This document shows, piece by piece, positions 37,151-46,605 of a stretch of 64,000 nt of DNA; position 1 is the stretch's first letter; each line of letters opens with the position of its first letter. Source of the DNA: Chloroflexota bacterium (GTDB taxonomy: Bacteria; Chloroflexota; Chloroflexia; Chloroflexales; Herpetosiphonaceae); assembly GCA_020161265.1 (NCBI GenBank), contig JAIUOC010000005.1, positions 186,001-250,000 on the forward strand. The letters run 5' to 3'. Position numbers and translations under genes: made by a program. The notes under the pieces were generated by a model. That model was given only the letters and a program-made list of their open reading frames with translations. It made no database searches and was not told the DNA's origin.

Positions 37151-37197
37151 AATCAGCCGTGTGGTGATCTTGTCCATCACCACACGGCTGATTTTTT
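37151..37197. terminator. Strong terminator after the DUF4397 gene
   Basis: A long perfect stem (AATCAGCCGTGTGGTGAT at 37151-37168 with 37176-37193), a 7-base loop, then a run of T to 37197. The acs stop codon on the other strand lies at its edge, so it may also slow convergent transcription. Confidence 0.93.
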
Positions 37198-39157
37198 ATT
37201 GTTCCAAGGTGCTCAAATCGCCTTCGGGCAAGCCTAGGGCACGAGCTTTAAGCACCCGCCGCATAATTTTGCCTGAGCGGGTTTTCGGCAAACTTGGCAC
37301 AAATTGCACAGCCTCAGGTCGGGCAATTGGTCCCATCACTTTGCCAACGTGGGCAATCAGCGCATCCTCAAGATCTTGGTTGGCTTCGTAGCCATTCTTC
37401 AAAATTACAAAGGTATGAATCGCATTGCCTTTGACTTCGTGAGGCAAGCCAATCGCGGCGGCTTCGGCAACTGATGGGTGCGAGACCAAAGCCGATTCGA
37501 CTTCAGCCGTGCCCAGCCGATAGCCGGAAACCTTGATTACATCGTCGATCCGGCCAATTACCCAGAAATAGCCGTCTTCGTCTTTGCGAGCTGAATCGCC
37601 AGCGGTGTACACGCCTGGAATTCGGCTCCAATATTGCTCGATATAGCGCTCAGGGTTGTTATAGATCGTGCGCAACATTGAAGGCCATGGATTGCGGATA
37701 ATCAACAAGCCATCTTCATCGTCGCTGGCGTGTTCACCTTGATCGTTGACTACATCGGCATCGATGCCAAACGAGGCACGAGTGCCCGAGCCTGGCTTGA
37801 GTGGCGTGGTTGGATTGGGCGTGATCATCATGCTACCCGTTTCAGTTTGCCACCAAGTATCCATAATTGGGCAATTGTTGCGGCCAATTACCCTATGATA
37901 CCAACGCCATGCTTCGGGGTTAATTGGTTCGCCGACCGAGCCAAGCAAACGCAATGAGCCAAGATCATGGCGGTTAGGCCAAGCTTCGCCAAAGCGCATC
38001 AAGCCGCGAATTGCGGTAGGAGCAGTGTAGAGCACGGTTACGCCATAGCGCTCGACAATATTCCACCAGCGGTTGGGGAAGGGGAAAGTTGGTGCACCTT
38101 CGTACATCACCTGAGTTGCGCCAAGCATCAAGGGGCCATAGACAATGTAGGAGTGGCCCGTGACCCAGCCTGGATCGGCGGCACACCAATACACATCATC
38201 TTCTTTGATATCAAGATTAAAGTGCAGAGTTGTCGCAACTCCAACCTGATAGCCGCCATGGGTATGCACTAAGCCTTTGGGAGCGCCAGTCGTCCCCGAA
38301 GTGTAGAGCATATATAAAGGATGTTCAGCATCAAGTTGCTCGGTTTCGCACTTGGTCGAAGCGATCGGCAGGGCCATCAATTCTTCATACCACAAGTCGC
38401 GGCCTTGTTGCATTTCGACTTCGTGGCCAGTGCGCTTGACCACAATCACAATTTCGACGACTGGCGAATGTTTAATCGCATCGTCGGTGATCTTTTTCAG
38501 TTCAACGACCTTGCCATTCATATAACCGCCGTCAGCCGTAATCACCACCCGCGATTGGGCATCTTGGATGCGGGTTTGCAGCGCTTCGACGCTAAAACCA
38601 CCATAGACCACGCTATGCATCGCGCCAATTTTGGCACAAGCCAACATCGCAATGACAATTTCGGGAACCCGTGGCAAATAGATCGTCACGGTATCGCCCT
38701 TTTTGACCCCCATCGATTTGAGCACATTGGCAAATTTATTGACCCGTTTGAACAATTGCCAATAGCTGTAGGTCTTGTTATCGCCCTTTTCACTTTCCCA
38801 AATCAAGGCCAACTTATTCTTGCGCCAGGTTTTGACATGGCGATCAAGCGCATTATGCACAATGTTGATCTTGCCATCGTTAAACCATTGGTAAAACGGC
38901 GCTTTGCTATCATCGAGCACTTTGCTAAATGGCACATACCAATCGACCATCCGAGTAGCCATGTCGGCCCAGAAATCTTGGTAATGCTCAATTGACCATT
39001 GACGCATTGCTTCGACATCGGCGAAACCTTTTTCACGAGCGTAGGCCAGCACGTTCGAGTTTTCAACCAAGGCAGCAGGTGGGTAGTAGAATGCTGATTC
39101 AGCGTCGTTGCTTGCCGAAAATTGACCAACAGTGGTTGGTGCAGCATGCTCAGTCAT
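37196..39157 (-). CDS. acs: Acetyl-coenzyme A synthetase
   Basis: Activates acetate to acetyl-CoA with ATP in two steps. 653 residues, the normal length. Seen: P-loop-like YTSGTTGAPKGLVHTHGGY, YGGFSVEALQTRI, WWQTETGSMMITP, TAGDSARKDEDGYFWVIGRIDDVIKVSGYRLGT and the C-terminal PKTRSGKIMRRVL, whose Lys is the usual acetylation switch in this family. AGGAGG precedes the ATG. The gene stands alone. Confidence 0.97.
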   Translation of the reverse strand: MTEHAAPTTVGQFSASNDAESAFYYPPAALVENSNVLAYAREKGFADVEAMRQWSIEHYQDFWADMATRMVDWYVPFSKVLDDSKAPFYQWFNDGKINIVHNALDRHVKTWRKNKLALIWESEKGDNKTYSYWQLFKRVNKFANVLKSMGVKKGDTVTIYLPRVPEIVIAMLACAKIGAMHSVVYGGFSVEALQTRIQDAQSRVVITADGGYMNGKVVELKKITDDAIKHSPVVEIVIVVKRTGHEVEMQQGRDLWYEELMALPIASTKCETEQLDAEHPLYMLYTSGTTGAPKGLVHTHGGYQVGVATTLHFNLDIKEDDVYWCAADPGWVTGHSYIVYGPLMLGATQVMYEGAPTFPFPNRWWNIVERYGVTVLYTAPTAIRGLMRFGEAWPNRHDLGSLRLLGSVGEPINPEAWRWYHRVIGRNNCPIMDTWWQTETGSMMITPNPTTPLKPGSGTRASFGIDADVVNDQGEHASDDEDGLLIIRNPWPSMLRTIYNNPERYIEQYWSRIPGVYTAGDSARKDEDGYFWVIGRIDDVIKVSGYRLGTAEVESALVSHPSVAEAAAIGLPHEVKGNAIHTFVILKNGYEANQDLEDALIAHVGKVMGPIARPEAVQFVPSLPKTRSGKIMRRVLKARALGLPEGDLSTLEQ

Positions 39158-39257
39158 TGAGATGCCTCCTAATTATTACTCACAAGCGGCGGGACAAGTG
39201 CGAGGTCTGCCCCAATTGTAGCGTCGATGCTTGGGTTATGTCAAAGTTCTCAGGAGT

Positions 39258-39415
39258 GAGAACATAGAGCAAAGAACAGAGGGCTTGGGGACTGGTCGTT
39301 GGGGACTGGGGATCGGAAATAAAGCTACAGGATGCATGATGCGAGATAAAATGGATAGTTCGGGCAATTCGTGGCTAAAACAGCCTTTGTGCTCTTCGTG
39401 TCCTTCGTGGATTAA
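39258..39415. repeat. Modular repeat element, copy 3
   Basis: Left: GAGAACATAGAGCAAAGAAC. Middle: GGGGACTGGTCGTTGGGGAC then GGGGATCGG. Right: GGGCAATTCGTGGCTAAAAC followed by TTCGTGTCCTTCGTGGATTA. The word order matches copy 1 with its middle shortened. It lies between acs and hemW, which are divergent, so it occupies the shared upstream region (318 bases without a gene). Confidence 0.7.
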
Positions 39416-39475
39416 ATTTTCGCATCTCAGTAGTTCTTCATGGCGCAAAGCCTCAAATCGCACTACAATAATGCT

Positions 39476-40750
39476 ATGACAACACACGATTTAAAACATC
39501 TCTATATTCATATTCCGTTTTGCCAAACTCGTTGTGCCTACTGCGATTTCAATACGTTTGCCAATCGTGAAGATTTTATGCAGCGCTATATCGATGCGTT
39601 GTGTTTGCACCTTGAGCGCATGGCGAGCGGCGAAACTACACCTGACCCAACTTGGCCCGCAACCACTGCCCAACCTATGCCATGGGCCAGCTACCGCTTG
39701 CAGGATCTGGCTGGGCCATTGCAGCAAGCCGATTTGCCAGCAACGGTGTTTTTGGGTGGCGGCACACCAACAGCCCTGCCTTTGCCTTTGCTTGAGCAAT
39801 TAATGCAAACAATCGGGCGAATTATTCCGCTGGAGCAGGCCGAAGTTACTAGCGAGGCCAACCCAGGTACAGTGCTTGACCTGAATTATCTTCGGGCCAT
39901 GCGTTCGATGGGGATTAATCGCTTAAGTATGGGCGTACAAACGCTCCATGATCCAACCTTGCGCGTTTTGGGGCGCATTCATACTGCCAGCGAGGCTTAT
40001 GCTTCGTATCAAGCGGCCCGCAAGGTTGGCTTTGAAAATATCAATCTTGATTTTATGTTTGGCTTGCCGGGCCAAGATATTGCCCAATGGCGAGCGATGC
40101 TCAAGGAAATTGTCAGTTGGGATACTGAACATTTTGCCTTGTATTCGTTGATTGTTGAGCCAACTACCCCACTAGCAGCCCAAGTAACCGCTGGTCGGGT
40201 GAGCATTCCCAATGATGATGCAACTGGCGAGATGTACGAGGCTGCAATGGACATTTTAGGGGCGGCTGGTTATGGCCATTATGAGATTTCTAATTGGGCT
40301 AAAACCCAAAGCGCAACTTTTAATCCAAGCGAGAGCTTACCAGCTTATGCCTCACGTCATAATGTGGCTTATTGGCTCAACGCCGATTATCTGGGAGTTG
40401 GCGCAGGCGCTCATAGCCATTGGCGCGGCTGGCGCTGGGTTGATCAACGGGTGTTGGAGCCGTTTGCTCAGCAGGTTGAACGTGGCCATGCACCATTAAT
40501 TGATGTTCAACAGTGCGAACCACATGATCGCGATTTTGAAACGATTATGATGGGCTTGCGACTGAATTGTGGTTTAGGCTTGGCGCATTTTCAACAACGC
40601 ACTGGCCACGATTTACTCGAACGCTATCAACCAGTGATCGATCAATTGATCGCACAAGGCATGCTTGAACAAACCCCAAACGCGATTCGCTTTACGCCGC
40701 GTGGGCGCATGGTCGGCAATCAAGTGATCGAACGCTTTTTGGTCGATTGA
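39476..40750 (+). CDS. hemW: Radical SAM heme chaperone HemW
   Basis: Formerly named as an oxygen-independent coproporphyrinogen oxidase; family work assigns HemW as a heme chaperone. 424 residues from ATG 39476. Seen: YIHIPFCQTRCAYCDF (4Fe-4S CxxxCxxC), FLGGGTPTALP, EANPGTVL, INRLSMGVQTL and the HemW marker HNVAYW, plus a C-terminal HemN_C domain. No clear ribosome-binding site precedes the ATG. A three-codon ORF (ATGCTATGA) overlaps the start, so translation could depend on coupling. The longer frame to 39440 is not supported. Confidence 0.93.
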   Translation: MTTHDLKHLYIHIPFCQTRCAYCDFNTFANREDFMQRYIDALCLHLERMASGETTPDPTWPATTAQPMPWASYRLQDLAGPLQQADLPATVFLGGGTPTALPLPLLEQLMQTIGRIIPLEQAEVTSEANPGTVLDLNYLRAMRSMGINRLSMGVQTLHDPTLRVLGRIHTASEAYASYQAARKVGFENINLDFMFGLPGQDIAQWRAMLKEIVSWDTEHFALYSLIVEPTTPLAAQVTAGRVSIPNDDATGEMYEAAMDILGAAGYGHYEISNWAKTQSATFNPSESLPAYASRHNVAYWLNADYLGVGAGAHSHWRGWRWVDQRVLEPFAQQVERGHAPLIDVQQCEPHDRDFETIMMGLRLNCGLGLAHFQQRTGHDLLERYQPVIDQLIAQGMLEQTPNAIRFTPRGRMVGNQVIERFLVD

Positions 40751-40754
40751 CGAC

Positions 40755-40935
40755 GAGGGATCAGTTTTCAGGGGTCAGGGATCAGTTTTTTGATCCACGA
40801 AGGACACGAAGGGCACGAAGTAAGGCTATTGGCTATAGACAATTGGCACAATGGTTGGTATTGCAATCCAATCTTTGCTAGCCAAAAGCCTATAGCCCAA
40901 TCGTTTCATCCCTCCTAATTTATCCTTCATCCTTA
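40755..40935. repeat. Modular inverted repeat element, copy 4
   Basis: Starts five bases after the hemW stop. GAGGGATCAG, AGGGGTCAGGGATCAG, then GATCCACGAAGGACACGAAG (the reverse complement of the TTCGTGTCCTTCGTGGAT word), TAAGGCTATTGGCTATAGAC, and in the right half the inverted AAGCCTATAGCCCAAT and CATCCCTCC/ATCCTTCATCC words. It ends just before the cobalamin operon promoter. Confidence 0.72.
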
Positions 40936-40946
40936 TCTTTGGCCTT

Positions 40947-40976
40947 TTGACTTTAACTTACGATTGCCCGTATAAT
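40947..40976 (+). promoter_or_regulatory. Promoter of the cobalamin operon
   Basis: TTGACT at 40947-40952, an 18-base spacer and a perfect TATAAT at 40971-40976. Transcription would start near 40983, a few bases before the riboswitch. Confidence 0.75.
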
Positions 40977-40998
40977 CGCGACTGCAATTTACAAGTTT

Positions 40999-41119
40999 GT
41001 TTGTGGTGCGTTGCTGTCCCGGATGACACACACGCGCAATGGGGGAAGCCAGTTAGAGTCTGGCGCTGTCCCGCAACGGTAGGAAGCCCACGCTTCAAGC
41101 CCGATAACCCGCCACAAAC
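40999..41119 (+). promoter_or_regulatory. Cobalamin (adenosylcobalamin-type) riboswitch
   Basis: All class hallmarks are present in order: P1 (GTTTGTGG at 40999 with CCACAAAC at 41112), GGTGCG, AATGGGGGAAGCC, TCTGGCGCTGTCCCGCAACGG and the B12 box region AGCCCGATAACCCGCC. Known members bind a B12 form and shut off the downstream B12 genes. Here cobO-cobN and probably the whole cobalamin block follow. Confidence 0.95.
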
Positions 41120-41194
41120 TCATCGACACTCCAACATTTCCCTCGCGGATCAGGGAAGGAGTTGCTAGACCCTGCTGGGTTTAGTGCCTCTTTT

Positions 41195-41224
41195 CCTCTT
41201 TGGCATGAGCCGAAGAGGTTTTTT
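41195..41224 (+). terminator. Riboswitch-controlled terminator (expression platform)
   Basis: Stem CCTCTTTGGC (41195-41204) with GCCGAAGAGG (41209-41218), a 4-base loop, then TTTTTT to 41224, about 40 bases before cobO. Another hairpin (TTCCCT/AGGGAA near 41140-41157) lies between the aptamer and this stem and may take part in the switch. Transcriptional control is the simplest reading. Confidence 0.85.
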
Positions 41225-41266
41225 CTTGGCTGTTTGCATGCTGGTGTGTCGCCCAACGGAGCCAGC

Positions 41267-42298
41267 ATGAGCGATGCCCCACTGACGATGCGAGCCTATG
41301 GGCGCCATTTATTTATTTGTACTGGTGATCAATGTAATGGCGATGCCGATGGTGCGGCCTTAGCCCAACACGCCCTCGAACAACTTGGCGATCGGCGCAA
41401 ATTACGCAATCCCGAACGGGTCAAATGCTCGACGGTCAGTTGTTTGGGTGTCTGCCAGCGCGGCCCAATTGCGGTGGTTTACCCCGAAGGCATTTGGTAT
41501 CAGCAGCTTGATCACGATTTAGTTGAACAAATCGTTCAAGAGCATTTGATCAATGGCGAGCCAGTTGAAGCAGCAATTTTTCATCGGCTGTATCCAGCGG
41601 GCCAAGAGCCAGAATACGCTCCGGCAGTGCGCGGCGATCAAGCATTTAATCCAATTGAATTACAACCCGATGATGCGGTTGAGCAATTGGAGCCAATTAT
41701 TGCTGCTGGCACGCAACTGCATTCAACCGAGGAAAAACAGCGCTATCGCGAACAAGTACGCAAATTGCGCAAAGGCAAAAAAGGCCTTGTGATCGTCAAC
41801 ACCGGTAATGGCAAGGGCAAAACGTCGGCGGCCTTGGGCGTGATGACCCGGGCGTGGGGTCGCGATCTCAAGGTTAAAGTCATTCAATTTCTCAAACACG
41901 AAAATGCCAAGTTTGGCGAATCGCGGGCTGCTGCCAAAATGGAAATTGAGTTTGGTGGCACTGGCGATGGCTTCACTTGGACCTCGAAAGACCTTGATGC
42001 GACCAAAGCCAAAGCCTTGCATGGCTGGGAATTGGCTAAAACCGCGATTAGCTCGAATCAATATCAGATCGTCATTCTCGATGAATTTACCTATGTGATG
42101 GCCTTTGGCTGGCTTGATGTCAACGAGATTGTGGCTTGGTTGGCGGCCAACAAGCCTGAACTATTGCATGTGATTATTACAGGCCGTGATGCTCCCGCTG
42201 CCCTGATCGAGCACGCCGACCTGGTAACCGAGATGCGCGAGATCAAACATCCGTTTACAACTCAAGGCATTCGTGCCCAGATCGGGATTGACTTCTGA
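41267..42298 (+). CDS. cobO: CobO-type corrinoid adenosyltransferase fused to an N-terminal 2Fe-2S ferredoxin-like domain
   Basis: 343 residues from ATG 41267 with GGAG upstream. Residues 10-100 form a thioredoxin-like 2Fe-2S ferredoxin: C18-x4-C23, then C54, C59 and C63 in [16 protein letters not shown] linker (about 100-165) leads to a BtuR/CobA/CobO domain: [19 protein letters not shown] (P-loop 180-187), [33 protein letters not shown]. CobO adds the adenosyl group to reduced Co(I) corrinoids. The fused ferredoxin could deliver the electron that generates Co(I); that is inference. CobO alone is usually about 200 residues. The stop overlaps the cobN ATG as TGATG. Confidence 0.92.
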   Translation: MSDAPLTMRAYGRHLFICTGDQCNGDADGAALAQHALEQLGDRRKLRNPERVKCSTVSCLGVCQRGPIAVVYPEGIWYQQLDHDLVEQIVQEHLINGEPVEAAIFHRLYPAGQEPEYAPAVRGDQAFNPIELQPDDAVEQLEPIIAAGTQLHSTEEKQRYREQVRKLRKGKKGLVIVNTGNGKGKTSAALGVMTRAWGRDLKVKVIQFLKHENAKFGESRAAAKMEIEFGGTGDGFTWTSKDLDATKAKALHGWELAKTAISSNQYQIVILDEFTYVMAFGWLDVNEIVAWLAANKPELLHVIITGRDAPAALIEHADLVTEMREIKHPFTTQGIRAQIGIDF

Positions 42299-45200
42299 TG
42301 ACTGAACGTTTGCAACGCAATATGGTCGAGCGCATCGATGGGCGCATGGTTAACGCTGGTTATAAACGCGGAATGTTATTTATCTGCGCTCATGGCTGCT
42401 GCTGTGGGATTACCGAGCGTGGTTTTGCCCCGGTTTGGCCCGAAATTCACCAACACGAATGGGAAAGCCGCAAGCTGCGCAATATTGTGCATTTGAATAT
42501 GGGCGGTTGTTTGGGGCCATGCCCATTGGCAAATGTGGCCATGCTGATGTTTGATGGCCAGCCGATTTGGTTTCATTCGCTCAATCAGCCAGAGTTGGTG
42601 GTGGCGCTCTACGACTACATCGAAGCCATGATTCAGGCCGATCAGGTCTTGCCTGCGCCCTCCAATCTCAAGCCGCATGTTTTCAATGGCTTTAAATGGG
42701 ATGCTCAGGCGACCGCCGCAATCAGCCCAGCGCCAGCATTACCAGCCAGCCCGCCCAGCCTTGGCAATAGCATCGTATTTTTGACCCAAGCGGATACCGA
42801 TATCCTTTTAATTGAGCAAGCGCGTCGCCAATTGCCCAGCGATTTTGCCAATTTGCAAACTGCCAATGTGGGCGATGCCGAAGATCAAACGGCGCTTGAT
42901 ACTTTGCTTGATCGCTTATTGCCCCAAGCCGAAATTGTGGTTGTCCGTTTGATTACGGGCAGTCGGGGCTTTGAGCATGGCATCGAGCGCTTGCAACAGT
43001 GGACGCAACAAACCAATGGCTTTGTGCTGTATTTGCCTGGCTTCGAGGCGCTTGACCCTGAATTGATGGCGCTTTCGAATGTTGGCGTGCCGCTGGCGCA
43101 CCTAATCAGCAGCTATTTTATGCAGGGTGGTTTGGAAAATGTCGTCAATGCTTTGGCTTGCTTGAGCGACCACTTATTGCTCACCGGTTGGGGCTACGAC
43201 GCGCCACAGGAATTACCACGCCATGGCATCTACACGCCAGCATTAAATCGCTGTGAAGGCTGCGCCGCTGCCCAATGCCAAACGAATGTGCAAACCGATC
43301 AACCAACCGTGGGCGTGCTGTTCTATCGAGCGCACATGCTCAGCGGCAACACCGATTTTGTTGATGCCATTTGTCGGGCGATCGCAGCTCAGGGCATGCA
43401 ACCACGGGCGGTCTATACCCACTCGCTCAAGGAAGGCGGCAGCAACAATCTGCCCGCTGCCTTGGAATGTTTGCAAGCCGATGGGCCAATTGCTGCCTTG
43501 ATTTGCAGTTTGTCGTTTGCTTTGGGTAATGTCAATACCGAAGGCCCAACCCTCGCTGGCGCGGAAATCGATATGCTGCAACAACTGAATGTGCCGATTA
43601 TCCAAGCGATTGCTAGTGGCCGCTCACGTGAGCAATGGCAACGAGCAGGCCGTGGATTAAGCTCGTTGGATACAGCGATCAATGTGGCGATTCCCGAATT
43701 TGATGGCCGGATTATCACCGTGCCAATCTCGTTCAAGGAGCAAGACCCCAATTCTGGTGGCGTGCGCTATATGCCAGATCTTGAGCGGGTTGAACGAGTG
43801 GTCGGGATTACGCGACGCTTAGTCAATTTGCGCCACAAACCAAACGCTGAAAAACGCATAGCTTTTGTGTTTACCAACAGCAGCGCCAAAGCCTCACGGG
43901 TTGGCAACGCGGTTGGCTTGGATGCGCCAGCCTCATTATTGACCTTGCTCCACGTCATGCAAGCCGAGGGCTATCAGGTTGGCAAATTGCCAGTTAGCAG
44001 CGATCAATTATTATTCGATTTGATCGATCGTTGTTCATATGACGAAACCTGGCTGACTGAGCAACAATTAGCCCAAGCGGTGCATGTGCCAGTCGATCAA
44101 TATCAACAATGGTTTGCTGAACTACCCGCCAATTTACAAGCCAGCATGATCAAACAATGGGGCGAAGCGCCTGGCACAGCCTATTTGAGCGAGCATGGGT
44201 TAGCCTTGGCTGGCTTGGAGTTTGGTAATGTGTTTGTGGCGTTGCAGCCGCCGCGTGGCTATGGCATGGACCCAAATGCAATTTACCATATGCCCGATTT
44301 GCCGCCGCCGCACAGCTATTATGCGCTCTATCGTTGGCTGCGCGATGGCTGGCAGGCCGATGCGCTGGTGCATATGGGCAAACACGGCACGCTGGAATGG
44401 CTACCAGGTAAGAGCGTTGGCCTGAGCCGCGAGTGCTTCCCTGATGCGTTAATTGGCGATTTGCCAGTGATTTATCCGTTTATCATCAATGATCCAGGCG
44501 AAGGCAATCAAGCCAAACGCCGTAGCCATGCGGTGATCATCGACCATATGACTCCGCCAATGACCAGCGCCGGAGCTTATGGCCAGCTGGCCGAATTGGC
44601 GCAGTTGGTCAATGAATATTATCAAGTTGAGCAACTCGACCCCAATAAATTGCCCTTGTTGCAGCGCCAAATTTGGAACTTGCTGCAAACCAGCAATCTC
44701 AGCGATGATTTGCAATTTATTCTCAAGGCCAACCACGGCGACCACACCCACGATTGGGATGGCTCGTTCCTTGAAGATGGCACGCCCACCGCCTTTGCCG
44801 AGATGGAAGGTCGCCAAGTCGCCCACTTGCTCGAAGATATTGAAGGCTATTTGTGCGAACTAACCGGAGCGCAAATTCGCGATGGCTTGCACATTTTAGG
44901 CACTCTGGCCGAAGGCGACCAACTGCCAGAATTGCTGTTTCACCTGACCAAACTACCCAACCTTGATGTGCCCAGTTTGCCAGTGGCGGTGGGCAAGCTC
45001 TACGGCTTGGATTGGAATAATTTGCAAGCCAATTTGGGCGAGCGCTTAGCTCAGCCGTTGCAATTGGCCGACCAAACGCTTTACAGCAATGGCGATGTGG
45101 CGGCATGGCTCGAACAACATTGCAAAACAATGTTACATAACTTGGAACAACAGACTTGGCAGGTTACTGCGATTCCGACAGTGTTGCAAGCGAGTTTATT

Positions 45201-46605
45201 GCCTAGCGCAGCAGCTTGGGATCAAACCGTCGTTGCACCATTGGAATTTATCTGCACTCAGCTCATTCCCAATTTGCATGAAAGTGCGCGAGCCGAAATT
45301 GCCAGCCTGCTGCATAGCTTGAATGGTGGCTATATTCCAGCGGGGCCAAGTGGAGCGCCAACTCGTGGTATGGCCCATGTGTTGCCAACAGGCCGCAATT
45401 TCTATGCAGTCGATCCGCGTTCGTTGCCCAGCGCAGCGGCTTGGCAAGTTGGCCAACACTTGGCTGATGATTTGATTCGGCGCTATCAACGCGAAGAAGG
45501 CAGCTACCCGCGCAGCGTTGGCATCAGCATTTGGGGCACTAGTGCCATGCGCACCTATGGCGATGATATTGCCCAAGTGCTGGCCTTGCTGGGCGTGCGG
45601 CCAGTTTGGCAAGCCGAAAACCGCCGCATCACGGGCGTTGAAGTGATTCCCTTGGCCGAACTTGGCCGCCCACGAATTAATGTGGTTTGTCGAATTAGCG
45701 GCTTCTTCCGCGATGCCTTCCCCCACTTGGTCAGTTTGCTGGATCAAGCCGCCCAAACCGTGATTGAGCTTGATGAGCCACTTGATCAGAATTTTGCTCG
45801 TCAGCAGGCCTTTGCGGCCACTGAGCAGCTAATTAAAAACGGCTTAGCGCCCGAAATTGCCCAACAACAAGCGCGTTATCGGGTTTGGGGCTGCAAGCCA
45901 GGCAGTTATGGCGCAGGCATTTTGCCCTTGATTGATAGCCAAAATTGGCAAGATGACGCAGATTTTGCCCGAGCCTACATCGCTTGGGGTGGTTATGCCT
46001 ACACCAGCGACGAATATGGGGTTGAGGCTGCCGATGCCTTTGGCACAGCCTTGAGTGAAGTTCAAGTTGCCACCAAAAACCAAGATAATCGCGAACACGA
46101 TATTTTTGATAGCGACGACTATATGCAGTATCACGGCGGCATGATCGCCACGATTCGCGCCTTGACTGGCCGCAACCCACGCCGCTACTTTGGCGATTCG
46201 AGCAACCCCCAGCGCCCGCAAACCCGCGATCTGCGCGAAGAAGCGCGGCGGGTATTTCGCAGCCGCGTGGTTAATCCAAAGTGGATCGAAAGCATGCGCC
46301 GTCATGGCTACAAAGGCGCGTTGGAGCTAGCCGCCACCGTCGATTATCTCTTTGGCTACGATGCCACGGCCCAAGTTGTTGATGATTGGATGTATCACTC
46401 GATTGCTGAGCACTATTTGCGCGACGAGGAGATGCAACAATTTTTTGCCGATAGCAACCCATGGGCTTGGCAAGCGATTGCTGAACGCCTACTCGAAGCG
46501 ATTGATCGCGATTTATGGCACGACCCTGAACAACACGATATCGATCTGCTCAAAGCTGCCCAATCCTTGGGTTTGAGCAATTTACAACAACGAGGCCAGC
46601 TATGA
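42298..46605 (+). CDS. cobN: Cobaltochelatase subunit CobN with N-terminal 2Fe-2S ferredoxin-like domain
   Basis: 1435 residues. The C-terminal approximately 1270 form the CobN/magnesium-chelatase H family large subunit that inserts cobalt into the corrin ring with ATP: YRAHMLSGNTDFVDAIC, GYGMDPNAIYHMPDLPPPH, HMGKHGTLEWLPGKSVGLS, GTSAMRTYGDDIAQVLALLG, RISGFFRDAFPHL and YHGGMIATIRALTGRNPR. The first approximately 105 residues are an extra ferredoxin-like domain with C30, the C34-C36 run, and C71/C75 in GGCLGPCP. A small extra ATPase pair (CobS/CobT or ChlI/ChlD type) is needed and is not in the window. The ATG shares a base with the cobO stop. Confidence 0.94.
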   Translation: MTERLQRNMVERIDGRMVNAGYKRGMLFICAHGCCCGITERGFAPVWPEIHQHEWESRKLRNIVHLNMGGCLGPCPLANVAMLMFDGQPIWFHSLNQPELVVALYDYIEAMIQADQVLPAPSNLKPHVFNGFKWDAQATAAISPAPALPASPPSLGNSIVFLTQADTDILLIEQARRQLPSDFANLQTANVGDAEDQTALDTLLDRLLPQAEIVVVRLITGSRGFEHGIERLQQWTQQTNGFVLYLPGFEALDPELMALSNVGVPLAHLISSYFMQGGLENVVNALACLSDHLLLTGWGYDAPQELPRHGIYTPALNRCEGCAAAQCQTNVQTDQPTVGVLFYRAHMLSGNTDFVDAICRAIAAQGMQPRAVYTHSLKEGGSNNLPAALECLQADGPIAALICSLSFALGNVNTEGPTLAGAEIDMLQQLNVPIIQAIASGRSREQWQRAGRGLSSLDTAINVAIPEFDGRIITVPISFKEQDPNSGGVRYMPDLERVERVVGITRRLVNLRHKPNAEKRIAFVFTNSSAKASRVGNAVGLDAPASLLTLLHVMQAEGYQVGKLPVSSDQLLFDLIDRCSYDETWLTEQQLAQAVHVPVDQYQQWFAELPANLQASMIKQWGEAPGTAYLSEHGLALAGLEFGNVFVALQPPRGYGMDPNAIYHMPDLPPPHSYYALYRWLRDGWQADALVHMGKHGTLEWLPGKSVGLSRECFPDALIGDLPVIYPFIINDPGEGNQAKRRSHAVIIDHMTPPMTSAGAYGQLAELAQLVNEYYQVEQLDPNKLPLLQRQIWNLLQTSNLSDDLQFILKANHGDHTHDWDGSFLEDGTPTAFAEMEGRQVAHLLEDIEGYLCELTGAQIRDGLHILGTLAEGDQLPELLFHLTKLPNLDVPSLPVAVGKLYGLDWNNLQANLGERLAQPLQLADQTLYSNGDVAAWLEQHCKTMLHNLEQQTWQVTAIPTVLQASLLPSAAAWDQTVVAPLEFICTQLIPNLHESARAEIASLLHSLNGGYIPAGPSGAPTRGMAHVLPTGRNFYAVDPRSLPSAAAWQVGQHLADDLIRRYQREEGSYPRSVGISIWGTSAMRTYGDDIAQVLALLGVRPVWQAENRRITGVEVIPLAELGRPRINVVCRISGFFRDAFPHLVSLLDQAAQTVIELDEPLDQNFARQQAFAATEQLIKNGLAPEIAQQQARYRVWGCKPGSYGAGILPLIDSQNWQDDADFARAYIAWGGYAYTSDEYGVEAADAFGTALSEVQVATKNQDNREHDIFDSDDYMQYHGGMIATIRALTGRNPRRYFGDSSNPQRPQTRDLREEARRVFRSRVVNPKWIESMRRHGYKGALELAATVDYLFGYDATAQVVDDWMYHSIAEHYLRDEEMQQFFADSNPWAWQAIAERLLEAIDRDLWHDPEQHDIDLLKAAQSLGLSNLQQRGQL

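Noticed and set aside
38321-38995. A 224-codon open frame antisense to acs
   Set aside because: It runs opposite to a clearly conserved gene, has no ribosome-binding site and its His/Phe/Asp-rich product looks like reverse-frame translation.
45196-45756. A 186-codon frame antisense to cobN
   Set aside because: No ribosome-binding site and no domain; shadow of cobN.
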